This document shows positions 27,048 to 35,297 of a stretch of DNA of 64,000 nt, piece by piece. This DNA comes from an uncultured Lachnospira sp. (GTDB lineage: Bacteria > Bacillota > Clostridia > Lachnospirales > Lachnospiraceae): positions 62,001 to 126,000 of the forward strand of contig CAJUTV010000009.1 of the NCBI GenBank assembly GCA_910589305.1. Direction: 5' to 3'. The notes under the pieces were generated by a model, which saw only the letters and a list, made by a program, of their open reading frames with translations, did not search any database and was not told the origin of the DNA. Position numbers and translations under genes: made by a program. How positions within the stretch are numbered: the stretch's first letter is position 1; each line of letters opens with the position of its first letter.

Positions 27048-27076
27048 AGTATAGCGAAAGGATTTTAAAATGTCAA
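27048..27076 (-). promoter_or_regulatory. Near-consensus sigma-A promoter on the minus strand
   Basis: TTGACA (27076-27071), 17 nt, TATACT (27053-27048). It reads towards the 24-codon ORF and then the moxR-vWA genes. It is one of the two strongest promoter matches in the window. Confidence 0.75.
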
Positions 27077-27085
27077 TATCCAAAT

Positions 27086-27220
27086 ATAATTTATTCCCAT
27101 AAGCAACGAGTCAAACGGACATGTTTATAGGACTATTTGGCGACAATCATAAGGGGCAAATATCATAGCTTCTTTTGGCTACATTGCCGTTTGTTGCGGG
27201 CATTTGACTGGACATTTATA
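27086..27220. repeat. Two-copy repeat, copy 2, with inverted ends
   Basis: TTTATTCCCATAAGCAACGA and CAAACGGACATGTTTATAGG match copy 1 at 23476. CAAACGG and CCGTTTG, and AGTCAAA and TTTGACT, occur in inverted orientation at its two sides, giving it a MITE-like form. The remaining sequence to 27473 is AT-rich without a supported gene. Confidence 0.4.
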
Positions 27221-27473
27221 TTTTTCAATGATATACTGAATAAAATATATATATTTTAGATGGTGTGTAATCCAATATACACGCGGCAGTTAAATTTTAA
27301 TCCATTTGATGATATATATTATAATAAATAAAAATATCTTAAAAATAAAAAGTTTTGCGTAGTTTGTTGCCTGTTTGTGTTAAAATGTCACAGATAAGGT
27401 TTATTATTTTAATAGGAATCGTTTTTATAAATTTCTATTATATAATTTTTACGCTTTAGAATGGAAGAATCCT

Positions 27474-28175
27474 ATGTATGATAATAAAAATGCAAGACGT
27501 GGTTATGTGCCAGAGGATAGATTACAATTTATGGGTGTTGAACTGCAAAAGTTAAAAGAGGCGGCAAAAGATACATTGTATTTGCTTAATCGCGGCTATT
27601 CCGTAAAAAATGCAACAACATTTGTCGGCAATCATTATATGCTGTCGGAGCGTCAGCGTTTGGCGTTAGCACGCAGTATATCGCCCGATATAGACGTAGA
27701 AAAAAGAAAGAAAAAACAAGACTTATGTAAAGAAGTTTATATTGATGGTTTTAATACGATTATTACTTTAGAGGTGGCATTGTCTCATTCTCTTCTTATG
27801 CGGTGTATGGATGGTACAATAAGAGATTTAGCAGGGCTTCGCGGTACCTATCGCATTATAGAACAAACACAGTCAGCTATTCATCTTCTTTTTAAAGAAT
27901 TAGAAAATAAAAAAGTTGAAAAGGCTGTATTTTATTTAGATGCGCCTGTCTCTAATTCGGGCAGATTAAAATTATTAATTTTGGAAGCTGCAAAAGAATA
28001 TCCAATAATAACGGAAGTAATTGTCATACATGATGTAGACCGGACATTGCAGAAATTATCAGGTGTAATTAGCAGTGATGCTATTATTTTAAATCATTGT
28101 GAGAGTTATATGAATATTTTGCCGGATATTGTTGATAGGTTAGAGGATACTTGGGTGGTGGAGCTTTGGCAGTAA
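27474..28175 (+). CDS. DUF434 domain-containing protein
   Basis: 233 residues, cytosolic. The N-terminal part has LSERQRLALARSISP (about 58), and the centre has YIDGFNTIITLEVALS and RCMDGTIRDLAGLRGTYR (about 84-125), which define the DUF434 family. The C-terminal ~110 residues (VEKAVFYLDAPVSNSGRLK and the VIVIHDVDRTL strand) look Rossmann-like, as in the domain often paired with DUF434. Function unknown. It begins with ATG 27474 about 8 nt after a GGAAGA site and appears monocistronic. Confidence 0.8.
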   Translation: MYDNKNARRGYVPEDRLQFMGVELQKLKEAAKDTLYLLNRGYSVKNATTFVGNHYMLSERQRLALARSISPDIDVEKRKKKQDLCKEVYIDGFNTIITLEVALSHSLLMRCMDGTIRDLAGLRGTYRIIEQTQSAIHLLFKELENKKVEKAVFYLDAPVSNSGRLKLLILEAAKEYPIITEVIVIHDVDRTLQKLSGVISSDAIILNHCESYMNILPDIVDRLEDTWVVELWQ

Positions 28176-28199
28176 AAATGTAGGGCATTAGGTGGTATT

Positions 28200-28614
28200 A
28201 TGAATTTAGAATTAAAAAATGTAGGAAAAATAAAATATGCAAATTAAAAATGGAATAATGACACGTCCCATGATTTTTAATGTGTATAATAAAATATATG
28301 ACAGTCTTTTAATATTTAATGATATTGTTGAACAAAATATATCGTTTTGCAGAAAACATATGAATTTTATATTAGTATATAATGAAAGTAAAAATTTATC
28401 TGAGGATTATAATAATGAGGGTAAGAATTTATCTAAAGATGGCAAAATAAAAAATCAAGATTGTTCAAAGGCTAAAATCGGCAAGTATTTTTATTCTAAA
28501 GCCAAAAAGAAATATATTCGATTTGGCTTGGAACGATTTGAAAAATTATATTTTCAGGAAGTTTTTACATATACACAACAAGAATTTGAGGATAGTTTTT
28601 TATCATCTAGTTAA
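28200..28614 (+). pseudogene. Remnant of an AAA/SMC-like ATPase gene
   Basis: ATG 28200 with a GGTGG site starts MNLELKNVGKIKYAN then stop, the usual opening of AAA ATPases of the 'NIGKI..A.I.INGITVIAGENNTGKST' type (family knowledge). Restoring two bases after AAT would continue into the frame of the 28237-28614 ORF (IKNGIM onward), which lacks the expected Walker A but has IYDSLLIFNDIVEQ-like helices and a plausible C-terminus (RFGLERFEKLYFQEVFTY). So this looks like a gene that lost its core by deletion and a frameshift. The alternative is an unrelated 125-residue hypothetical gene. Confidence 0.5.
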
Positions 28615-28689
28615 GTGGATAATTGCAATCTACTTTGTGGATTGTTTATAACTTTATTGCCATTTGCCAATTTTTAAATAGGCAAGTCT

Positions 28690-28856
28690 AATTTAACCTC
28701 ATCAAGGAAGTCCCCCACTTCAATGCCATAAAGGCATAAGTGGGGGTGGGGACTTGCTTGTTTCAGTGGGAGTACAAGCTCCCACTGAAAAGCTGTGATA
28801 ACAGCTATGAGGTTATGAGCAAGTAGCATAGCGGATTGCGAATATCCGCTTTGACT
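28690..28856 (+). repeat. Full-length dispersed hairpin repeat with extra stem
   Basis: Left TTTAACCTCATCAAGGAAGT, inner AGTCCCCCACTT/AAGTGGGGG, an extra perfect 12-bp stem TTTCAGTGGGAG/CTCCCACTGAAA (28761-28790), right arm ATGAGGTTATGAGC and REP-like AGCGGAT/ATCCGCT ending TTGACT. The terminal TTGACT (28851-28856) with TATAGA 16 nt further on could act as a promoter for the next gene. Confidence 0.8.
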
Positions 28857-28895
28857 TTTTTCCTGATGATGTTATAGAATAAAGGAGAAACCATT

Positions 28896-29459
28896 TTGAA
28901 AAGCGCAAAACTATTTTTTATAGGATTATATATACATTTAATACTGAGTATTTTAGTGATTGTTATATTATTTATAGACCAATGGGGTGGATTTGGAACA
29001 TTATTTTTTGGGTTTTATTTGTCTATGATTGCAGTAGTTGTGATAATAGGATGGATTACAGTAGTCATGGCATTTTTAGCAAATAAAAACCACAAATATA
29101 ATGAGTTAAAAAAGGCATGGATTCTTTTAAAATTAGGCAGTATTCCATTTTATATTGTAAACTTTTTTTATAGTTTTTTTATATGGTTTGTGTTGGTTGC
29201 TGCCAGCAGAGGTATTTTTATTATTTTTGTTCCAATTCCTATTGTGTTAACATGTACGTTTATTTATCAAAGTGGCTGTATCAGTGCATTCTATATTAAT
29301 AGTTTAAGGTTTAATATAATGATGAATACGCCTGCTTCACCATATTTGCGTCAAAATATAAGTTGTATTCATTATTTGCTTCAATTTATTCCAGTGCTTG
29401 ATGTTATAAGTACATTTTTAATATTGAATCAATGTAAACAATATAATAGAAAAAATTGA
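28896..29459 (+). CDS. Small polytopic membrane protein
   Basis: 187 residues with about four to five hydrophobic segments (residues ~5-25, 31-62, 78-105, 108-128 and 150-172) and few charges. The start is TTG 28896 with AAAGGAGAAA 8 nt upstream. No family is recognised with confidence. It lies between a repeat and an LRR gene in the second immunity-like array; a membrane immunity or stress role is only a guess. Confidence 0.6.
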   Translation: MKSAKLFFIGLYIHLILSILVIVILFIDQWGGFGTLFFGFYLSMIAVVVIIGWITVVMAFLANKNHKYNELKKAWILLKLGSIPFYIVNFFYSFFIWFVLVAASRGIFIIFVPIPIVLTCTFIYQSGCISAFYINSLRFNIMMNTPASPYLRQNISCIHYLLQFIPVLDVISTFLILNQCKQYNRKN

Positions 29460-29549
29460 TTGCTGTGTGTAAAAAAGTTATTATATAGTTATGTTAAAGT
29501 TTATGTTATTGGTTGCTTTTTAAAATAAGTTGCACAGTGGAGGTTACAG

Positions 29550-30407
29550 ATGAAACCATATTACAGTGATAATAGAGGCAGATATTCAACAGGGGAAAGT
29601 TATGATTGGTTTTATAAGTTTGAAGATGAAGAAGATTATCAGATATTTACCAGTTTAGATGGTCTGTGGACATATGATGTTGCAGAAGATGGCATAGAGT
29701 TGCTGCGATATAATGGGAATCAGATTCATATTCATGTGCCAGAAAGGGTTGATGGCAAAAAGGTCGTTTCTCTTGATTCAACATTTGATGGATTTTATGA
29801 GTTAAAAAGTGTAGTAATTCCAAAAGGTGTCGTATCTATTATTGGCGCTTTTTATGGCTGTGAAGGTCTTGAAGAGGTGACTTTGCCAGAAGGTGTTAAA
29901 GATTTAACATATGCTTTTAATAGTTGTTTTTCATTAAAACATATAGAAATTCCAGATAGTGTTGAAGATTTTTCACAGGCGTTGGAAGGAACAGCAATAG
30001 AACATTTTGAGTTTCCGCAGGGAACGAAAATAATTGATGGTTGCTTTTCTGGTTCGCAACATTTGCGCAGTGTGGTGATACCTAAAACGGTAATAAGCTG
30101 TGATGAAGCTTTTGCTGATTGTGAGGTATTAGAACATGTAGAGCTTGAAGATGGCATTTGTGAATTAAGTGATTATGCGTTTTTTCATTGTCTAATGTTA
30201 AAAGAACTTAAGATTCCTGAAAGTGTCAAGAAATTTGGAAAAATGGCAGTTGGCATTATGGAAGAAAGAGAGTATGATAAGGGACATTTTGGCTTTAAAA
30301 TAAAAGGATATAAAACGGTTTCCTTTTTTCAAATAATAGGTATGCAAGGTTCACAGGCTGAACAATATGCTAGAATAAATAAAATATCTTTTGTAAATGG
30401 TGAATGA
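29550..30407 (+). CDS. BspA-type (LRR_5) leucine-rich repeat protein
   Basis: 285 residues with repeats of the TpLRR/BspA form: LKSVVIPKGVVSI, LEEVTLPEGVKDL, LKHIEIPDSVEDF, LRSVVIPKTVIS and LKELKIPESVKKF, about 23 residues apart. There is no signal peptide or anchor, so unlike many BspA surface proteins it should stay in the cytosol, possibly as a binding protein. ATG 29550 follows GGAGG. A strong terminator follows at 30455. Confidence 0.8.
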   Translation: MKPYYSDNRGRYSTGESYDWFYKFEDEEDYQIFTSLDGLWTYDVAEDGIELLRYNGNQIHIHVPERVDGKKVVSLDSTFDGFYELKSVVIPKGVVSIIGAFYGCEGLEEVTLPEGVKDLTYAFNSCFSLKHIEIPDSVEDFSQALEGTAIEHFEFPQGTKIIDGCFSGSQHLRSVVIPKTVISCDEAFADCEVLEHVELEDGICELSDYAFFHCLMLKELKIPESVKKFGKMAVGIMEEREYDKGHFGFKIKGYKTVSFFQIIGMQGSQAEQYARINKISFVNGE

Positions 30408-30454
30408 AAGTAAAGAAATCAAACGTTATTAGAAAAGAAACTATAAATAATAAC

Positions 30455-30526
30455 AGCCTTCATAAATACAATATTTTAAATAAAAATTTAACTTTTATTT
30501 GAATATGTATGATGAAGGCTATTTTT
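30455..30526. terminator. Bidirectional terminator between convergent genes
   Basis: AGCCTTCAT (30455-30463) pairs with ATGAAGGCT (30512-30520), followed by ATTTTTTA. A second inner stem AAATAAAA/TTTTATTT lies in the loop. It ends the LRR gene and may also serve the convergent gene at 30577. Confidence 0.75.
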
Positions 30527-30576
30527 TATATGTACATAAATACTCAGAGGAAGATTGATATGATATCAGTTGTTTA

Positions 30577-31446
30577 TCAGGAAGCATAAAAATCTTTTAT
30601 AAAATTCATTACAGTTTTTGTTGTTTTACATTTTGGACAAGTAAGTGTACCATAATAATATGGAATAATAGCTGCCTCATTTTCAGCTTCAAGTTTATTT
30701 AAAATATCTATATACCAATTATAGGCATCATTGCCACTTTTAGTTGTGATAGGTGTAATATCCTTTAAAGAAATTTTAAAAAATTCTTCGTCTGATAATT
30801 CTTCATCGGAATCATCTTCATCAAAATCATCTTCATCAAAAGAAATATATCCTTCACATTCACATGTGCTGCAAAATATTTCACTTTCTTCCCAAGCACC
30901 TGATGCTAAGATAAAAGCAGTTTCTCTATCTACAAAGATTGCCATAAGTGCAGTAACAAATAGAGATTTTGTATTATCGTCTAACGATTTTAATTGTTCT
31001 ATATTTTCGTTTAAAAATTGTTTCGTTTGTTCCTTAAAAAGGGTAACACTGGCTTTATAATTTTCTATAACTTCTTCATTTTTGATTTCAAACCCTATGT
31101 TATTTGGGATATCGGTTGCAAGACATATGCCCATTTCGCAGATAATAACAAGCTGCCAATCAAAATCATTTTCTGCATTCTTTTGCTCTAAAAGTTTTAC
31201 CATATAAGGCATTACAAGATAAGTAGCCTGATAAAAGCTTAACTGATGCGTTAAATTTTCAAAAAGATTATCACAGACAATTCGATAATTGTCTTTATCT
31301 TCGGGGTCTAACCGTCTTAATTTAAGTGGATTTGGAGAAGGAGCTAAATCGCCCATTATAATTTGAACTATTTCACATACGTTGCCATATGCACCTCGAT
31401 AGGTATCCCAAAGTTTTGAATCGTAAGGTGTTAATTTTATATCCAT
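30577..31446 (-). CDS. HEAT-like/zinc-ribbon hypothetical protein
   Basis: 289 residues. The N-terminal ~175 are helical, with LTHQLSFYQATYLVMPYMVK (about 67) resembling the first repeat of HEAT-type proteins found in immunity loci (weak). An acidic stretch of Asp, Glu and Ser (about 205-222) follows. Cysteine pairs CSTCEC (about 192) and LTCPKCKTTK (about 270) could form a split zinc ribbon. Start ATG 31446 has an AGGAGAT site. It converges on the LRR gene. No named family. Confidence 0.6.
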   Translation of the reverse strand: MDIKLTPYDSKLWDTYRGAYGNVCEIVQIIMGDLAPSPNPLKLRRLDPEDKDNYRIVCDNLFENLTHQLSFYQATYLVMPYMVKLLEQKNAENDFDWQLVIICEMGICLATDIPNNIGFEIKNEEVIENYKASVTLFKEQTKQFLNENIEQLKSLDDNTKSLFVTALMAIFVDRETAFILASGAWEESEIFCSTCECEGYISFDEDDFDEDDSDEELSDEEFFKISLKDITPITTKSGNDAYNWYIDILNKLEAENEAAIIPYYYGTLTCPKCKTTKTVMNFIKDFYAS

Positions 31447-31735
31447 AGTAAATCTCCTATTCTGTGAAAAATTGTCTAATCAACTATTAATATGTTATAA
31501 TATTTTTTTTACGATTACAAGATGTAGTTGTTATAAAAAAGGAAAAACATTCAGTAAAGATATTGGTATTTAAATCGAAAATTTACTTGTGAAAGGAAAA
31601 TAAAGATACAATCTAAAAGAGTAGAGAACCAATTTGCAAAAGAATATATCTAAAATTAAACATTTTTTTGAGTGATGGAATAATGTTAATAGAACTGCAA
31701 TAAAAACAAATGTTCTATTTATTTCCATTTTTTTA

Positions 31736-31764
31736 TTGATTATTATAGGAACTTTCGCTATAAT
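31736..31764 (+). promoter_or_regulatory. Predicted promoter for the DUF6688-DUF4253 gene run
   Basis: TTGATT (31736-31741), 17 nt, TATAAT (31759-31764), about 36 bp before the TTG start at 31800. Confidence 0.65.
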
Positions 31765-31799
31765 AAAAGATAGAAAATTAGAAGATTGGAGACAAGTTA

Positions 31800-33053
31800 T
31801 TGAGAAAACAAGACAACTTTTTTTCCAGACATATGGTGATTTTACCAATGTTAATTTCTTGGATATTAGGTATTGCCATTTTATTTGTACCTTATATATA
31901 TAGTAAAGATATAATAAAAATGTTATTAATAGTGCCAATGGGAGAATTTATGGGTACTCTTATTATTTATCCTTTTATATTAACATTTTTAGAAGGGATA
32001 TTTTTATTTACGGTAAGGTGTGGAGATTTGCTTCATAAAAGAGAGCGATATGTTGATATTATTACCTTAGTTCTTGGATTTGTATATACGATTTTTTATG
32101 TTTTGTTTGATGTTGAATGGAAAGATTGGTATGAAGTATTAATTAACAATCAAAAACATGCTCCCATTAATACGCAAACGCTTCCTACAATTATATGTAT
32201 AGCATTGGTTGGATTTATTGGATATATGATTGTCAGTTTTATACCAATGCAAAAAATGCCTCCTCTTTTAATTGTATTTGGTATAGCTGCAATGTATCTT
32301 GGCTGCGCAGAGGCAGTGATATGGGCTATTCAGACAGTGCCTGTTGGTTTTGGGATTTTTTATCTTTTATTTCCATTAAATTGTGTTTTTATTACGGCAA
32401 GAACCGTAATAGTAAAAGTAAGACAATGGAAGTTGTTATCTTTTGAAAAAAATAAAGTGCAAAATTCAGCAAGTTTATCTATCTGTACAAGAATTTTAGA
32501 AAAATCAGAAACATGGCCGTTTTTAGCATTTTTATTTATGTGGCCGATTTTGGGAATGTTGATTTCTTTTCTTACTTTATTGGGGCAAGCGCCTGATGCA
32601 ATTATTAAAGCTTGGACAGAAACAGCCGATTGGAATTTATCAAATAGAATTGCCCCGCAAAATATACAAGTTGATGAGCATTATCTTTGTACAGTAGCAG
32701 CGGGAGGGCATAAAAAAGTTGTAAAGCCAATTCGATTAGGACAACGGCATGGACATGAAGTAATAGTGAATAGACAGCTTTGCATTGCCAATGCCTTTGA
32801 GCAGATTCTGGAAGAAAGAACGCCAAAATTACATAAGCATATCAGAGGATTTTATGATAAATATGGTTTTTCAATTAGCAAATGGATTCATTCTAAATAT
32901 GCGGCAGATTTTATTTATTTTATTATGAAACCTTTAGAATGGCTTTTTCTTATTGTGTTATATCTGGTAGATAGAAAGCCAGAAAATAGAATTGCTGTTC
33001 AATATATGGGCGATGTGCCAATTGGTGGGTACATAAATAAATCGACGATTTAA
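31800..33053 (+). CDS. DUF6688 family membrane protein
   Basis: 417 residues from TTG 31800, which has GGAGA 7 nt upstream. About seven hydrophobic segments occupy the first ~275 residues. A conserved soluble part follows: LLGQAPDAIIKAWTETADW (about 260), DEHYLCTVAAGGHKKVVKP, HGHEVIVNRQLCIANAFEQI and PKLHKHIRGFYDKYG. This block is characteristic of the DUF6688 family as I recall it. Function unknown. Three more genes follow with short spacers (17, 26 and 13 bp), forming a likely operon. Confidence 0.7.
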   Translation: MRKQDNFFSRHMVILPMLISWILGIAILFVPYIYSKDIIKMLLIVPMGEFMGTLIIYPFILTFLEGIFLFTVRCGDLLHKRERYVDIITLVLGFVYTIFYVLFDVEWKDWYEVLINNQKHAPINTQTLPTIICIALVGFIGYMIVSFIPMQKMPPLLIVFGIAAMYLGCAEAVIWAIQTVPVGFGIFYLLFPLNCVFITARTVIVKVRQWKLLSFEKNKVQNSASLSICTRILEKSETWPFLAFLFMWPILGMLISFLTLLGQAPDAIIKAWTETADWNLSNRIAPQNIQVDEHYLCTVAAGGHKKVVKPIRLGQRHGHEVIVNRQLCIANAFEQILEERTPKLHKHIRGFYDKYGFSISKWIHSKYAADFIYFIMKPLEWLFLIVLYLVDRKPENRIAVQYMGDVPIGGYINKSTI

Positions 33054-33070
33054 AAGTTAGGTAAGAGCAG

Positions 33071-33754
33071 ATGGAAAAAATCAATCAAATACAAGTAGTC
33101 TATAAACAGACAAAGTATTTTTATAAAGAATATTATCATTGCATTGATGGTAAAACGCTTGTTGAATATTTGGAAGAACAAGTGTCATTTGATATAAAAA
33201 ATAAATTAAAATACAATGGTGATTTTCTTGGACTTATGCCAGCATGGTCAGGCAAATTAATAATGACAGCTGAAAATAGGTTTGTGTGGAGTTTGATTGA
33301 CAGCGAAGAAGAGTTAAATGTTCCTGTGTTAGTCTGTGAGGATGATTGTGACTTGACTTGTATTGTTATTGTAGCACATATCCAAAAAACAAATACCAAT
33401 GTTTATTGGGATAAGATAGGTTTAGTTGATTGGTCGGAGTATGACAGAGTTAAAGAATGTGAATCTGGATTATTATTTGTTGAAGCATATACTCAAAAAG
33501 ATTGGGATTTATATGGTGGTGATGTTGCTTGGATGAAAGCAAGAAGCAGTGAATTTACTCATTGGCTTCACGATACTCAATGTTGGGAAGAGGAGCATTT
33601 TCGCAGGCTTTCTAATTATATGAAACCATTTATACAAAAAGATAATCATATAAGCTGGTTATTAGAACCAAAGTGGAACTTTTTGAAAAATTCTTATAAT
33701 AATATGGTAGAAGAATATAGAAAAATTTATCAATATGTAACTGCAATAATATAA
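33071..33754 (+). CDS. Hypothetical protein in DUF6688 operon
   Basis: 227 residues, cytosolic, mixed alpha/beta, with several tryptophans in the C-terminal half (AWMKARSSEFTHWLH and ISWLLEPKWNF). No recognised domain. It lies 17 bp after the DUF6688 gene with a GTAAGAG site, and 26 bp before the DUF4253 gene. Its company suggests an immunity-type or accessory protein, without direct evidence. Confidence 0.6.
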   Translation: MEKINQIQVVYKQTKYFYKEYYHCIDGKTLVEYLEEQVSFDIKNKLKYNGDFLGLMPAWSGKLIMTAENRFVWSLIDSEEELNVPVLVCEDDCDLTCIVIVAHIQKTNTNVYWDKIGLVDWSEYDRVKECESGLLFVEAYTQKDWDLYGGDVAWMKARSSEFTHWLHDTQCWEEEHFRRLSNYMKPFIQKDNHISWLLEPKWNFLKNSYNNMVEEYRKIYQYVTAII

Positions 33755-33780
33755 ATATTTAAAGAAAGGAATTATTTAAA

Positions 33781-34494
33781 ATGGACAAAGAAAAATTAAT
33801 TATGGAAAAAGTAGGTTGCCCTTGTAAAGTCTTTGAATTGACAGATAATATGGAAGAAGAGGTATTAAAGGCATACTGTGAAGCGTTGGAGAGAGGCAAA
33901 AAAGAAGGATTTACACCAGTTATTCTTGCAGATGATGAAGATTTGAACTTGTGGTTTGACAATGTACAAGATTATTCTAAAGAAGAAGAACTTGCTAAAG
34001 AGTTAGGAAATGGAAAAGAAATTTTAGAAGAAAGATTTAAAGAATACACAGAAGATATTAGTGAAGATTGGATAAATGAGGTTAGCAATGAAAATTGGGC
34101 AGATGAATTTGATGGTGATGGTTCTATTAATGAATTTACTTTTCTTGATGTAAAAGAAATTGTACTTTTTGAAGTGCCGACAAAGAACCCTTGGGAGGTA
34201 ATAGCATGGTTTCCAATGGGAGGATGGAATGAATGTCCATGGGTTGATGATATGATGGCAATTAGTCATTATTGGTATGAAAAGTATCATGCTTTTCCAG
34301 CGGTTATAACAAGAGATGTATTGCAATATTTTGTAGAAAATCCAGTTGACAATGAAAAAGAAGCTCTTGAGCTTGCAAAAGAACATTATGCTTTTTGTAC
34401 AGACCGATTAGACCAAGGTACAGCTAGCGGAACAATTAATGAAGTTGCGGATAGTTTGATAGACTCTAAAGTTTGGTTTTTTTGGTGGGATTAA
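33781..34494 (+). CDS. DUF4253 domain-containing protein
   Basis: 237 residues. The C-terminal half is a clear DUF4253 domain: LFEVPTKNPWEVIAWFPMGG (about 125-144), DDMMAISHYWYEKYHAFPAV and ITRDVLQYFVENPV, then ALELAKEHYAFCTD. The N-terminal half is helical and acidic. The domain has no assigned biochemical role but recurs in poly-immunity-like clusters. ATG 33781 follows AGAAAGGAATT. The GNAT gene starts 13 bp downstream. Confidence 0.78.
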   Translation: MDKEKLIMEKVGCPCKVFELTDNMEEEVLKAYCEALERGKKEGFTPVILADDEDLNLWFDNVQDYSKEEELAKELGNGKEILEERFKEYTEDISEDWINEVSNENWADEFDGDGSINEFTFLDVKEIVLFEVPTKNPWEVIAWFPMGGWNECPWVDDMMAISHYWYEKYHAFPAVITRDVLQYFVENPVDNEKEALELAKEHYAFCTDRLDQGTASGTINEVADSLIDSKVWFFWWD

Positions 34495-34507
34495 TGAGGT
34501 TCTAAGT

Positions 34508-35017
34508 ATGAATATAACTATAGAAGCTTTGTCGGATGACAAGTTATATGAGGCAATCCAGATATGGAATGTCGTTGTTGATGATGGTGAGGCATTCCCA
34601 CAAATGGAATTTCTTGATAAAGATACAGGAAACGTTTTTTTTAATCAACAATCCTATACAGGAGTAGCATTTGATAAAGAAACAAATGAAGTTGTGGGAT
34701 TATATATATTGCATCCTAATAATGTTGGACGGTGTGGTCATATTTGTAATGCAAGTTATGCCATCAAAAAAGAACGACGTGGACAACATATAGGAGAGTT
34801 GCTCGTAAAACATTGTATGAAAAAAGCAAGAGAGCTTGGGTTTCAAATTCTTCAATTTAATGCAGTAGTTAAAAGTAATACAGCCGCACTAGCTTTATAT
34901 AAAAAATTAGGCTTTGTTCAGCTTGGTGTGATTCCAAAAGGCTTTATGCTAAAAGATGGAACATATGAAGATATCATTGTGCATTATATTGATTTAAAAA
35001 ACATTCAATCATTTTAA
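34508..35017 (+). CDS. GNAT family N-acetyltransferase
   Basis: 169 residues. The acetyl-CoA binding motif is seen in YAIKKERRGQHIGELLVKH (about 90, matching the R/Q-x-x-G-x-G/A loop), preceded by a VAFDKETNEVVGLYIL strand and followed by FNAVVKSNTAALALYKKLGF. The substrate is unknown. ATG 34508 has GAGGTTC just upstream. Its stop codon TAA (35015-35017) is part of the left end of the next dispersed repeat. Confidence 0.85.
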   Translation: MNITIEALSDDKLYEAIQIWNVVVDDGEAFPQMEFLDKDTGNVFFNQQSYTGVAFDKETNEVVGLYILHPNNVGRCGHICNASYAIKKERRGQHIGELLVKHCMKKARELGFQILQFNAVVKSNTAALALYKKLGFVQLGVIPKGFMLKDGTYEDIIVHYIDLKNIQSF

Positions 35018-35177
35018 CCTCATCAAGGAAGTCCTCCACTTCAATGCTGCAAAGGCATAAGTGGGGGGTAGGGACTTGCTTGTTTCAGTGGGAGTATAAG
35101 TTCCCACTGAAAAGCTACGATGGTAGCTATGAGGTTATGAGCAAGTAGCGTAGCGGATTGCGAATATCCGCTTAACT
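35013..35177 (+). repeat. Full-length dispersed hairpin repeat overlapping a stop codon
   Basis: Same structure as the copy at 28690, including the extra stem TTTCAGTGGGA/TTCCCACTGAAA (35083-35113), the ATGAGGTTATGAGC arm and the REP-like stem. The TTTTAAC at its left end supplies the TAA of the GNAT gene. Confidence 0.8.
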
Positions 35178-35249
35178 TGATATATTATTTATATATATCT
35201 GTTTTTGTAAGTAATAAATCAACTAATAATACTTGCATATCTATTTAAG

Positions 35250-35297
35250 AACGGTCATATTAAGCTAGATAATCAAAGCTTAATATGACCGTTTTTT
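35250..35297 (+). terminator. Strong terminator hairpin at the end of the AraC gene
   Basis: AACGGTCATATTAAGCT (35250-35266) pairs with AGCTTAATATGACCGTT (from 35276), followed by a run of T on the + strand. The 3' arm is also the end of the AraC-type coding sequence on the minus strand. Confidence 0.8.

Noticed and set aside
18183..35177. Integron-like cassette array with attC sites
   Set aside because: Gene-plus-hairpin units invite this idea, but the arms do not fit the RYYYAAC/GTTRRRY cores, no integrase is present, and copies also flank housekeeping genes.
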